NCBI GenBank assembly: GCA_003635255.1
Contig: PYJC01000068.1
Span: forward strand, 1 to 64,000
DNA: 64,000 nt
Reading direction: 5' to 3'
Source: Candidatus Poribacteria bacterium
GTDB taxonomy: Bacteria > Poribacteria > WGA-4E > WGA-3G
Positions 53,934 to 63,153 of the stretch are shown here, piece after piece; positions within the stretch are counted from its first letter, which is position 1; each line of letters starts with the position of its first letter. Made by a program: the position numbers and the translations under genes. The notes beneath the pieces are model-generated. The model did no database searches and was not told the DNA's origin. It saw nothing but the letters and a program-made list of their open reading frames with translations.

Positions 53934-54267
53934 ATAATCCAAGTTGTTACTTAAGAGATGTTGGTGTTTTTGCTTGGGTGTTTCTTCTAAGCAAAAACGG
54001 TATTTCTGCGGATTTCAAAAGCGTTTTCAAGTCCTTTCCTCACCCCGTAGGGGTGCTATGTCTATAGAAACGGCATATTTAAGCGACTGCACTCCGTATG
54101 AAGTTTAATAAATAAATTGGGTAATTCAGGCCTTGCGACGTGCGATGAATCGCACTACTACGAACCGATCTGTTTGTTATCACACGTCCTAAAAATTACC
54201 CGATTAAATTCTTCTTAATCTTCATTAGGAGTGCTATGTCTCATAAATAGGTGGCAACTTGGATTAT
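53934..54267. mobile_element. nested inverted-repeat element C
   Basis: Outer arms ATAATCCAAGTTG (53934-53946) and CAACTTGGATTAT (54255-54267) are a perfect 13-bp inverted repeat. Inside lies an inner element, 54089-54234, with the same ATGAAG ... GGGTAATT arms as elements A and B, framed by GCACTCC/GGAGTGC. It also has CCCGTAGGGG and a segment shared with 45.2 kb (TTGCTTGGGTGTTTCTT). A cytidine-rich hairpin GTGCGAT/ATCGCAC stands inside. No gene in this 480-base gap. Confidence 0.6.
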
Positions 54268-54332
54268 TATAGAATTATGCACCCGTTTCGCCGTTTCGTG
54301 GTGTCACTATAGGGTGAAATCGGAGGTGAGCC

Positions 54333-57239
54333 ATGAAAAACAGTGATGCCCAGTTAATCCATCGTGTTCTCAACGGCGATGAAACCGCTTTTTCAGAACT
54401 TGTGGAAAAATATCAAAAACAGGTGCACGCACTCGCGTGGCGAAAAATCGGTGATTTTCACATCGCCGAAGAAATTACACAGGATACATTTTTGAAAGCC
54501 TATCAGAAACTCCGAACGCTGAAGAAGCCGCAGCGTTTTGCAAGTTGGCTTTATGTGATTGCCACAAACCGCTGCAACACATGGTTGCATAAAAAGCATT
54601 TTCGGACGCAGTTATTGAAAAACAAGGGCGGTGCACAACCTAAAAAAGCGTCGTATTCTGAATATGTCGTTGAAGAAAACGAGCGCATCTCTGTAGAGGC
54701 ACAACGCGAGGTCGTCAAAAAACTGCTTGCGAAACTTGAGGAGAGCGAACGCACTGTAATGACGTTACATTACTTCGCAGAGATGTCGTGTACGGAGATC
54801 GGCGCGTTCTTAGGCGTATCCGCAAATACGATTAAGAGTCGACTGCGCCGTGCCCAACAGCGTTTAAAAAGGGAAGAACCCGTCATAAGAGAGGCTTTAG
54901 AGAATTTCCAAATCTCACCGAATCTTACTGAAACCATCATGCGTGAAGTTTCACGTATCAAACCGATGCCCCCGTCTTCTGGTAGTAAACCGTTCGTACC
55001 GTGGGCAGTTGCAGCTTCCACATTGGCCGTTATGTTGCTCGTACTCGGTTTTGGAAACCAACAATACTTCGTGCGCTTTCAGAAACCTTATAGTTTAGAT
55101 GCGACTTCGGAAATGACAGTTGACATCATTGACGCACCTATCATCGCGAACCTTGAATCAAAAATAGATGTGCGGACACAAATAGGAAGGACCAACGCAG
55201 TGGGTAAGCGTCATACCCCTAAACAGCAACCTAACGATGCGCCCGCAACAATTGCAGAGTCACAAACGGAGGAAACCGTGAAAGATTGGACACAATGGGA
55301 ATTGCCTGAAAAGGCAAAAGCGCGTCTCGGAAAAGGCGGAATCAACGTACTTCAATTCTCACCGGACGGCACCCAACTTGCCGTAGGCAGTAATATTGCG
55401 GTGTGGCTTTACGATGTGGAAACAGGAAAAGAAGGGTCCATGTTCCCCGGTAGGTGCCAATCCCTCGCATTTTCGCCAGATGGACGATTCCTTGCCCATG
55501 GAGGCGATGAGTACAGTGGAAAGGCACTTCAGCTGTGGGAAGTCGCTACCAGACAGAAAGTGGATCTTCCAGTATTGCAGTTCTCTGCCGCAGTATTGCA
55601 GTTCTCTGAGGACGGCAAAACGCTTATCAGTTTGGCAAATCATGGGCACTCAATTAGACATTTAGATATTGATACCAAAAAGGGAAATGTGAAGAAGATC
55701 AAAGACCAATCTTCACATTTTTCCCCTGCCCCCGATGCACTCACTTACAATAAATTTGCTGTCGGCAGGAAGGACGGAAGAATTGAGTTGTGGGATACAA
55801 TAACCGGTGAAAAATTATTCACGCTCAGCGGACATGCGGAACTATCTGCTCATTCTGAAGAACGCGCCTTCTCCGAGGGATGTGTCTTAGCCTTGGCATT
55901 TTCGCCCGATGGAACCCAACTCGCCAGCGGCGGTGGAGACACAACCGTACGATTATGGAATGCCACCAGCAACGATGAACCGACCATTCTCCACCAGCAC
56001 CACGAAGGTTGGGTAAATGTGTTAGCATTTTCGCCGGACGGAAAAATGCTTGCAAGCGGAAGCACCGATAAGACCGTGCTTTTGTCGGATACCACCACAG
56101 GTAAACGACTCGCCGCACTCACTGGACATATTAACGGCATTACTGCCCTAACGTTTTCATCCGACGGTAGTAGGCTTGCAAGTGCAAGTGCAGACGGCAC
56201 CGTACGATTTTGGGATACCAAGACCGGCAAATCGCTTGCTATGCCTATCAACGGACATACACAATGGATAAAGGCGGCTACTTTCTTGAGAGAGAATTCG
56301 ACGCTTGTTAGCGCGGCATCTAACGGCATAATTACCTTTTGGGATTTAAAAACACCACAAAATCCAACGCTTCAGATGGGAGAACATCGGGATTGGTTCA
56401 GGAGTTTAGTGTTTTCACCAGATGGCACGAGGCTCGCCAGTATCGGTGTAGAACGTGCAAACATGATCTTCAAAATAGGGAGTGCCGTTCTTACCTTAAC
56501 AACACCTGATAACTTGATCCGTTTAACTGACACCCGCACGGGGCATGAGGTAACTTTGAAAGAGACATCTTCTCCCTCAAATCCAACATTTTCAACTGAT
56601 GGAAAAATGTTAGCCTTCAGCGGTTCGGATAAGATCCATTTGTGGCATACAGAAACAGGGCACACACTCGACATTTCCTTCTTTGATCCGAACGATCATC
56701 CCGGATCATCTTATCGCCCTGAAATCAGCGCACTGGCATTTTCCCCGGTTAGAAAAGAACTTGTCAGTTCTACTGAGACAGGAAAAGTTCAAGTATGGGA
56801 TACGGAAACCGGTGTTGCATTAGCGACCCTTCTTGACGGACAGAATTTGGATGAGTTCGCAAATACTATTGAGGAACCAATTACAGCATTGACATTCTCG
56901 CCAGATGGAACGTTGCTTGCCGTGGGAAGTAATCAACGAATTCGCCTGTTCAGAAGTGAGAAATATATTGGCATGAAGGAAGAAATACCTCATGGTTCCG
57001 AAGTATTGGTATTTTCGCCGGATAATGGCGTGCTTGTGAATGGACGTATAAGTGGCGATATCCAGTTATGGGATGTTATAACTGGGAACAAGCTCACCAC
57101 ACTCACCGGACATACAGCTCGCGTGGAGACGTTGAAATTCTCTCCCGATGGGAAAACAATTGTCAGTACAGGAGCAGATGGCACAATTCTTTTGTGGGAT
57201 TGGGAGGAAGTCCTTGAAGGTATAAAGGTAGGAGAATAA
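54333..57239 (+). CDS. membrane ECF sigma factor-WD40 propeller fusion
   Basis: 968 residues. Residues 1-190 are an ECF sigma factor: region 2 (A-F-S-E-L-V-E-K-Y ... E-E-I-T-Q-D-T-F-L-K-A-Y) and region 4 (L-E-E-S-E-R-T-V-M-T-L-H-Y ... T-I-K-S-R-L-R-R-A). A single transmembrane helix lies at about 223-242, then a linker and a WD40 propeller of about ten or more F-S-P-D-G-T-x-L-A-x-G blades (330-965). Sigma is on the cytoplasmic side and the propeller outside. Similar fusions are known in planctomycetes. It may sense an external signal and be released by cleavage. CGGAGGTGAG precedes the ATG. Confidence 0.88.
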   Translation: MKNSDAQLIHRVLNGDETAFSELVEKYQKQVHALAWRKIGDFHIAEEITQDTFLKAYQKLRTLKKPQRFASWLYVIATNRCNTWLHKKHFRTQLLKNKGGAQPKKASYSEYVVEENERISVEAQREVVKKLLAKLEESERTVMTLHYFAEMSCTEIGAFLGVSANTIKSRLRRAQQRLKREEPVIREALENFQISPNLTETIMREVSRIKPMPPSSGSKPFVPWAVAASTLAVMLLVLGFGNQQYFVRFQKPYSLDATSEMTVDIIDAPIIANLESKIDVRTQIGRTNAVGKRHTPKQQPNDAPATIAESQTEETVKDWTQWELPEKAKARLGKGGINVLQFSPDGTQLAVGSNIAVWLYDVETGKEGSMFPGRCQSLAFSPDGRFLAHGGDEYSGKALQLWEVATRQKVDLPVLQFSAAVLQFSEDGKTLISLANHGHSIRHLDIDTKKGNVKKIKDQSSHFSPAPDALTYNKFAVGRKDGRIELWDTITGEKLFTLSGHAELSAHSEERAFSEGCVLALAFSPDGTQLASGGGDTTVRLWNATSNDEPTILHQHHEGWVNVLAFSPDGKMLASGSTDKTVLLSDTTTGKRLAALTGHINGITALTFSSDGSRLASASADGTVRFWDTKTGKSLAMPINGHTQWIKAATFLRENSTLVSAASNGIITFWDLKTPQNPTLQMGEHRDWFRSLVFSPDGTRLASIGVERANMIFKIGSAVLTLTTPDNLIRLTDTRTGHEVTLKETSSPSNPTFSTDGKMLAFSGSDKIHLWHTETGHTLDISFFDPNDHPGSSYRPEISALAFSPVRKELVSSTETGKVQVWDTETGVALATLLDGQNLDEFANTIEEPITALTFSPDGTLLAVGSNQRIRLFRSEKYIGMKEEIPHGSEVLVFSPDNGVLVNGRISGDIQLWDVITGNKLTTLTGHTARVETLKFSPDGKTIVSTGADGTILLWDWEEVLEGIKVGE

Positions 57240-57250
57240 GCAGAGACATG

Positions 57251-58081
57251 TTAACGCTCTGATTTTAGCCACTTCTGCACTCGCGCCAACTTGTCAGCAG
57301 CGATATGAACGACATTATCATCTGTTGGAAAATCCCCATTTTCTACCTCATTTGTGTATTGCAATATTGCCTCAAAGGTGCAATAGTCGTAATCCTGATA
57401 GCGTTTGGCGTGTTTGAAAAGGGGACCGATGCCTAATATATCGTTGATAACAAGCACCTGTCCATCACAAAATCGTCCGGCCCCGATGCCGATCGTCGGA
57501 ATATCGACAGTCTCAGTTATGATTTGACTGATCTCTTCAGTGATTTTCTCAAGGACGATGAGTTTCGCGCCAGCATCGGCAAGTGCTGCAGCTGCTTCAA
57601 TGAGTCGTTTCGCTCTGGTAAAGGTTTTTCCGTGCGTCGCCGCTTTGGAGCCATGGATTTGCGGGTTATGTCCTATGTGCGCGCAAGTCTCTATGCCTTG
57701 TTCAACCAATGCCGTAACAATCGGAACTTTCTCTATACCGCCTTCCAATTTAACACCGTCTGCCCCATCTGCTAAGAAAAGTTTCGCATTGGCAACAGCA
57801 TGCTTGACATCGCGATCGGCAGCATAAGGCATATCAACGAGGAGGTAGGCATCCGTCACACCGCGACGCACTGCTTTAAGGTGATGACGCATATCTGCCA
57901 TCGTCACCTCCGTCTCGCTTTTATAACCGAGGATATTCGTGCCGACGCTATCCCCAACAAAAACGATGTCAATCCCCGCTTCGTCCTGCCAGCAAGCGGT
58001 AGGATAATCGTAACAGGTCAGCACAGTGATTGGTTGCCGTTCCTGTTTTTTAGCGTGTAGGTAAGCGATGTCTTTCTTCAC
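57251..58081 (-). CDS. panB: 3-methyl-2-oxobutanoate hydroxymethyltransferase
   Basis: 276 residues. The family segments V-G-D-S-V-G-T-N-I-L-G-Y, V-K-L-E-G-G and G-I-G-A-G are present. It transfers hydroxymethyl from methylene-tetrahydrofolate to make ketopantoate for pantothenate and CoA. Translation starts at GTG 58081. It follows sucD by 20 bases and is the last gene of the sucC-pgk-proS-sucD-panB row. panC and panD are not near. Confidence 0.95.
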   Translation of the reverse strand: MKKDIAYLHAKKQERQPITVLTCYDYPTACWQDEAGIDIVFVGDSVGTNILGYKSETEVTMADMRHHLKAVRRGVTDAYLLVDMPYAADRDVKHAVANAKLFLADGADGVKLEGGIEKVPIVTALVEQGIETCAHIGHNPQIHGSKAATHGKTFTRAKRLIEAAAALADAGAKLIVLEKITEEISQIITETVDIPTIGIGAGRFCDGQVLVINDILGIGPLFKHAKRYQDYDYCTFEAILQYTNEVENGDFPTDDNVVHIAADKLARVQKWLKSER

Positions 58082-58101
58082 TTTCCTATTTTGCCTCCGT
58101 C

Positions 58102-58974
58102 TTAAGCCAAGACCTCTGCCACGGTTTCCCCGATCGTGGCGAGGCTATCGGCAACGGCAATTCCAGCACCTTTGAGTGCCTGAATTTTGTCCGCAGCGGT
58201 GCCTTGTCCACCAGAGATAATTGCCCCCGCATGTCCCATCCGTTTACCCGGCGGCGCGGTCTGTCCAGCAATAAACCCAACAACAGGCTTCGTCATTTTG
58301 TCCTTCACGAACTCCGCAGCCGTTTCCTCAGCCGTTCCACCGATTTCACCAATTAAAACAACGGCGTGTGTGTCGTCGTCCACTTCAAAGAGTTTCAGGA
58401 CATCAACAAAGCTCGTCCCAATCACCGGATCCCCACCGATACCGACACAGGTGGACTGTCCAATGCCGAGCCGTTTCAGTTGATAGGCTGCTTCGTATGT
58501 TAGTGTTCCACTCCGAGAAACGATCCCAACGTTACCAGGCGTATATGCAAACTCAGGCATCACCCCGATTTTGCATTCGCCTGGAGTAATCACACCGGGA
58601 CAGTTCGGACCAATTAGCCTTGTCGGTTTCCCTTTCAGGAATGCCTTCGCTTTCACCATGTCAAGCACAGGAATATGTTCGGAGATACAGACAATCAACG
58701 TAACACCCGCCGCCGCGGCTTCCATCACCGAATCCGCCGCATTGAAACGCGCGGGAACGAAAATCAACGAGGTATCCGCGCCTGTCGCTGTGACACCTTC
58801 CGCTACAGTGTCAAACACCGGAATACCATTTACATCAGTTCCGCCTCTACCGGGGACCGCACCAGCAACAATTTGGGTCCCATAAGCCGCACACTGCTCC
58901 GTATGAAAACGTCCAGAACGTCCTGTGATGCCTTGAACAATCACTTTTGTATTTTTGTTAACAAGTATACTCAT
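58102..58974 (-). CDS. sucD: succinate-CoA ligase alpha subunit
   Basis: 290 residues. The N-terminal CoA-binding Rossmann part (G-I-T-G-R-S-G) and the phosphohistidine loop [14 protein letters not shown] are present. It is the catalytic alpha chain that, with SucC, makes succinate and ATP or GTP from succinyl-CoA. Unusually, sucC is not adjacent but 2.8 kb away behind pgk and proS on the same strand. Confidence 0.95.
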   Translation of the reverse strand: MSILVNKNTKVIVQGITGRSGRFHTEQCAAYGTQIVAGAVPGRGGTDVNGIPVFDTVAEGVTATGADTSLIFVPARFNAADSVMEAAAAGVTLIVCISEHIPVLDMVKAKAFLKGKPTRLIGPNCPGVITPGECKIGVMPEFAYTPGNVGIVSRSGTLTYEAAYQLKRLGIGQSTCVGIGGDPVIGTSFVDVLKLFEVDDDTHAVVLIGEIGGTAEETAAEFVKDKMTKPVVGFIAGQTAPPGKRMGHAGAIISGGQGTAADKIQALKGAGIAVADSLATIGETVAEVLA

Positions 58975-59006
58975 ATTTTTTTATCGTTGTCGGTTAGATA
59001 ACTAAT

Positions 59007-60443
59007 TTAGTATGCCCGAGCAAAAACTGCGATGTCTTCCGCAGATTTACCGCAGACGATACACTCACCATCTCCACCCGGTTGTTCCATCGGGAGGCAT
59101 CGGATCGTCGCTTGTGTCTCCTCGCTAACCTGATCCTCACATGCGGCATCACCACACCAACGTGCGCGCGCAAATCCGTTCTCAATGACCTCCTTGAACG
59201 CGTCGTAAGTGTCGAGTTCAAATGTATTCGCATCGCGGAAATCCGTCGCCCGTTTGAGCATATCCGCTTGAATAGTCTCAAGCATCTGTGTTACCGTTTC
59301 CGCGACGTTATCAATCGGAACAAACGTTTTGCCCTCTTTACCCGGTATATCACGACGTGCAAGCACAATCTGCTGGTTGCTCAGATCACGGGGACCGATC
59401 TCAATACGAAGCGGCACGCCTTTAAGTTCCCATTCGTTGAATCGCCATCCGGGTGAATACTCGAACCTATCGTCAATGTGATAACGGACACCGTTTAGGG
59501 TCTCACAAATACCGTCAACGGCTTGCATGACTGCTTGCTTATCATCGTCTCTATTCTTAGGAACGATTGGCACAATGACGAGCTGCGTAGGTGCGAGTCG
59601 CGGGGGTAGGACTAACCCTTGGTCATCCCCATGCGTCATAATAATCGCGCCGATTATTCGAGTGCTTACCCCCCAACTCGTTGTCCAGCAATGTTGCTGT
59701 TTCTGATTGGCATCGAGATATTGAATATCAAAGGCTTTTGCGAAGTTCTGCCCGAGGTCGTGTGATGTCCCAGCTTGTAAGGCGCGTTTATCACCCATCA
59801 TCGCTTCAATCGTATAAGAGGTCAGGGCACCAGGAAACTTTTCGCTTTCGCTCTTGCGACCAGGGATAACAGGTATCGCGGCTTCATTGACTGCAAAATC
59901 GGTATAGATATCCAGAATGCGGAGCGTTTCCTCTTCCGCTTCGGCGTGTGTAGCGTGTGCGGTATGCCCTTCCTGCCAGAAAAATTCTATCGTTCTGAGG
60001 AAAAGACGTGGACGCTGCTCCCAGCGGACGACGTTTGCCCACTGATTGATAAGTACAGGCAAGTCGCGGTAAGACTGGATCCACTGGCTATACATATAGC
60101 CGATAATGGTTTCAGATGTCGGACGCACCGCAAGCGGCTCCTCCAACTTTTTACCACCACCGTGTGTGACAATAGCGAGTTCCGGTTTGAAGCCCTCAAC
60201 GTGTTCTGCCTCTTTCTCAATAAAACTCATCGGAATGAAGAGCGGGAAAGCGGCATTTTGATGCCCTGTCTCCTTGAAACGGATATCTAACTGTTCTTTG
60301 ACATTTTCCCAGAGCGCGTAACCGTAAGGACGCACAACCATGCAACCGCGCACAGGCGTGTAATCTGCCATCTCTGCCTGACGGATGACTTGAGTATACC
60401 ATTTTGCGTAGTCTTCACTACGGGGAACTATTTTATCAAACAT
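59007..60443 (-). CDS. proS: prolyl-tRNA synthetase (short, archaeal/eukaryotic-type)
   Basis: 478 residues from the ATG at 60443 (AAAGGAAAAGAG in front); an in-frame extension to 60596 would overlap pgk. It is a class II synthetase of the ProS type that lacks the INS editing domain and carries a C-terminal zinc-binding extension (E-C-I-V-C-G). Motif 2 region R-W-E-Q-R-P-R-L-F-L-R and motif 3 are present. It charges tRNA-Pro. It starts 23 bases after pgk. This class occurs in a subset of bacteria. Confidence 0.95.
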   Translation of the reverse strand: MFDKIVPRSEDYAKWYTQVIRQAEMADYTPVRGCMVVRPYGYALWENVKEQLDIRFKETGHQNAAFPLFIPMSFIEKEAEHVEGFKPELAIVTHGGGKKLEEPLAVRPTSETIIGYMYSQWIQSYRDLPVLINQWANVVRWEQRPRLFLRTIEFFWQEGHTAHATHAEAEEETLRILDIYTDFAVNEAAIPVIPGRKSESEKFPGALTSYTIEAMMGDKRALQAGTSHDLGQNFAKAFDIQYLDANQKQQHCWTTSWGVSTRIIGAIIMTHGDDQGLVLPPRLAPTQLVIVPIVPKNRDDDKQAVMQAVDGICETLNGVRYHIDDRFEYSPGWRFNEWELKGVPLRIEIGPRDLSNQQIVLARRDIPGKEGKTFVPIDNVAETVTQMLETIQADMLKRATDFRDANTFELDTYDAFKEVIENGFARARWCGDAACEDQVSEETQATIRCLPMEQPGGDGECIVCGKSAEDIAVFARAY

Positions 60444-60466
60444 CTCTTTTCCTTTACGGATCCACG

Positions 60467-61657
60467 TTAATTGTCCGTTAAAGCGACGATGCCGGGTAAC
60501 GGCTTTCCCTCTAAAAACTCTAATGAAGCACCGCCGCCCGTTGAGATATGCGTCATCCGATCTGCGACACCGGCTTGTTGGATCGCTGCGACACAATCGC
60601 CGCCACCGATGATGCTCACCGATTCCGAATCTGCAATCTGTTTCGCCACCGCGATCGTGCCTTGGGCAAACTTCTCGAATTCATAGACCCCCAAGGGACC
60701 ATTCCATACCACTGTTTTTGCCACTGCAATCTGTTCACCAAACACTGATACCGTTTCGGGACCAATGTCTAACCCTTGCCATCCGTCAGGGATATCTCTT
60801 TCTCCAATAATCTGAGATTCAGTCTCAGGATCAAAGTCTTGTCCCACAACATGGTCCACCGGTAGTAATACAGTGTCTGCAAAGTCTGACCTATCAACCA
60901 ATGATCCCGCAACGTCAAGTTTCTCAGTTTCAACAAGCGAATTGCCGATACTGAGTCCTACTGCTGACAGAAATGTATATGCCATACCGCCGCCGATCAG
61001 GAGTTTATCTGCCTTTTCGAGGAGCGTTTCAATCAGCGTAATTTTGTCAGATATCTTCGCGCCTCCAAGAATAGCGACATAAGGACGTGCGGGGTTTTCA
61101 AGACTCGTGCTGAGATAGTAGGTTTCGCGTGCCAACAAGAGTCCCGCAACACATGGATTAAGATAGTGCGTTACACCCTCGGTTGAAGCGTGTGCGCGGT
61201 GCGCGGTGCCGAAAGCATCATTCACATAGACATCTGCAAGCGAAGCGAGTTGTTGAGCAAACACTGCGTCATTTTCTATCTCTTCAGCGTAAAAACGGAC
61301 GTTCTCAAGGAGCAGCACCTCGCCATTGCGCAAAGATTCTACAGCACTTTGCACCGATTCACCGATGCAATCGTTGACGTGTGCTACGCGTGTGCCGAGC
61401 TTTCTGCTGAGGGCTACGGCGATCGGTTCTGTAGAGAGGGTCTTTCGATCAGCAATCGAACCCACTTCGGGTCTGCCTAAGTGTGTCACCAAAATGATTT
61501 TGGCATCCGTATTAATGAGTGATAAGAGTGTCGGCAGCGCAGCCGTAATGCGGGTCTCATCTGTAATCTTTCCTTCCTTCATTGGAACGTTGAAGTCTAC
61601 CCGCACGAGAACGCGTTTTCCGGCAACGTCTATGTCCTTTAATTCAAGTTTTTCCAT
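60467..61657 (-). CDS. pgk: phosphoglycerate kinase
   Basis: 396 residues. R-V-D-F-N-V-P at the start, L-E-N-V-R-F-Y, V-N-D-A-F-G-T-A-H-R, L-G-G-A-K-I-S-D-K and the C-terminal S-T-G-G-G-A-S-L-E-F loop give a full set of family signatures. It moves phosphate from 1,3-bisphosphoglycerate to ADP in glycolysis. It lies between sucC and proS on one strand; no gap or tpi gene is near. Confidence 0.95.
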   Translation of the reverse strand: MEKLELKDIDVAGKRVLVRVDFNVPMKEGKITDETRITAALPTLLSLINTDAKIILVTHLGRPEVGSIADRKTLSTEPIAVALSRKLGTRVAHVNDCIGESVQSAVESLRNGEVLLLENVRFYAEEIENDAVFAQQLASLADVYVNDAFGTAHRAHASTEGVTHYLNPCVAGLLLARETYYLSTSLENPARPYVAILGGAKISDKITLIETLLEKADKLLIGGGMAYTFLSAVGLSIGNSLVETEKLDVAGSLVDRSDFADTVLLPVDHVVGQDFDPETESQIIGERDIPDGWQGLDIGPETVSVFGEQIAVAKTVVWNGPLGVYEFEKFAQGTIAVAKQIADSESVSIIGGGDCVAAIQQAGVADRMTHISTGGGASLEFLEGKPLPGIVALTDN

Positions 61658-61788
61658 ATTTTTTAGAAGTTGTCAGTAACCATCAACAACGGATAATGAT
61701 CTGGCAAGGACGTAAACTGTCAATACCACCTACTGAAAACTCAAGACCCTTTACCTGTCCAAGACCGGTTCCCCATCAATTCGGAAGG

Positions 61789-62973
61789 TTATGCAGCGTT
61801 CGCTGCCGTTACTGCGAGTTGTGCCGCTTCAGAGAGTCCCTCTGCTTGTTGAACATTCAAGTCCGACTCAGCGATAATTTGTTTGCCGAGTTCCACGTTC
61901 GTTCCTTCCAATCGAACCACGAGCGGGACGTTGAGTTCAACCTGTTTTGCCGCTTCAACAATACCATTCGCGATGGTGTCGCATTTCATGATACCACCAA
62001 AGATGTTGACAAGGACAGCCTTCACATTTTCATCCGCGAGGATAAGACGGAAAGCATGCGCGACCGCTTCTACGGATGCACCACCACCGACATCAAGGAA
62101 ATTCGCCGGTTCGCCACCGTTCTGTTTGATAATATCCATTGTTGCCATCGCCAACCCAGCACCGTTCACCATACAACCGATATCGCCATCAAGACGGATG
62201 TAACTCAAACCCGATTCGCTCGCTTCCAATTCACTCGGATCTTCTTCGTGGGGGTCCCGCATCTCAGCAATATTAGGATGCCGCCAGAGTGAGTTATCAT
62301 CAAAGTTAACCTTGGAGTCGAGAGCGACGATATCCAACGCGTTATCTATTCTTACAATTGCCAACGGGTTAATCTCTACGAGTGAACAGTCGCATCCGGT
62401 AAACGTATTGTAAAGTGACAAGATTAACTTAGTCGCATTGGCGATAACTGGACGGTACGCCGCGTCTGTAATCAATTTATAGACAAACGCCCGCGCTTGA
62501 AATTCGGTTAAATCGAAAGCCGGATCAATGTGTGTTCTAATGATCTTTTCGGGGGTTTTTGCTGCAACCTCTTCAATATTGACACCCCCCTCTTCACTAC
62601 CAATTAAAGTCAGTTGAGAAGTCTCGCGGTCCAGCAAGATAGCGAGATAGTACTCTTTCTCTATTTCTACAGCTGTGGCGATCATCACTTTACGGACGCG
62701 TTTTCCTTCGGGACCGGTCTGCGGTGTTACGAGCTGCATGCCGAGGAGTGTTTCAGCGTGCTGTCTGACTTCCGCGGGTGAATTTGCGACTTTGATACCA
62801 CCGCCTTTCCCGCGCCCGCCCGCATGAATTTGTGCTTTGACAACATATCTGTTACAATTAAGCTCCCGTGCAACGGTTTCGGCTTCTTCTGGTGTTTCTG
62901 CAACTTCACCGGGTAGCATATTGACACCATGGGATTCTAAAATTTGTTTGGCTTGGTATTCGTGGATATTCAT
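61789..62973 (-). CDS. sucC: succinate-CoA ligase beta subunit
   Basis: 394 residues. The ATP-grasp fold is shown by [17 protein letters not shown] and the C-terminal [10 protein letters not shown]. With SucD it catalyses the substrate-level phosphorylation step of the TCA cycle. It has its own promoter at about 63063-63091. The downstream gene is pgk, not sucD. Confidence 0.95.
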   Translation of the reverse strand: MNIHEYQAKQILESHGVNMLPGEVAETPEEAETVARELNCNRYVVKAQIHAGGRGKGGGIKVANSPAEVRQHAETLLGMQLVTPQTGPEGKRVRKVMIATAVEIEKEYYLAILLDRETSQLTLIGSEEGGVNIEEVAAKTPEKIIRTHIDPAFDLTEFQARAFVYKLITDAAYRPVIANATKLILSLYNTFTGCDCSLVEINPLAIVRIDNALDIVALDSKVNFDDNSLWRHPNIAEMRDPHEEDPSELEASESGLSYIRLDGDIGCMVNGAGLAMATMDIIKQNGGEPANFLDVGGGASVEAVAHAFRLILADENVKAVLVNIFGGIMKCDTIANGIVEAAKQVELNVPLVVRLEGTNVELGKQIIAESDLNVQQAEGLSEAAQLAVTAANAA

Positions 62974-63042
62974 ATCTTTGGTGTGGTTCTTCGGTAAGAC
63001 TCCTTTAGCACTGGTAAGAACTGATGTATTTTGCCAATATAT

Positions 63043-63091
63043 CTTGAATTAATATATCAAGAATTATACTATATTTGGGAGAAAATTGCAA
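63043..63091 (-). promoter_or_regulatory. sucC promoter with downstream palindrome
   Basis: Minus strand: TTGCAA (63086-63091), 17-bp spacer, TATAAT (63063-63068). Immediately after the -10 box lies the inverted repeat CTTGA...TCAAG (63043-63061), a fair site for a repressor that would block initiation. The gene starts 90 bases beyond the -10 box. Confidence 0.6.
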
Positions 63092-63153
63092 GTTTTTCAG
63101 GTTCGCTAACTATGCTGCTAAAGCCTGTTTAGACCGCAACAGATAAAACAGGT

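Noticed and set aside
60444-60596. N-terminal extension of proS reading to 60596
   Set aside because: It overlaps pgk by 130 bases, has no prolyl-tRNA synthetase similarity, and a clear ribosome site stands before 60443.
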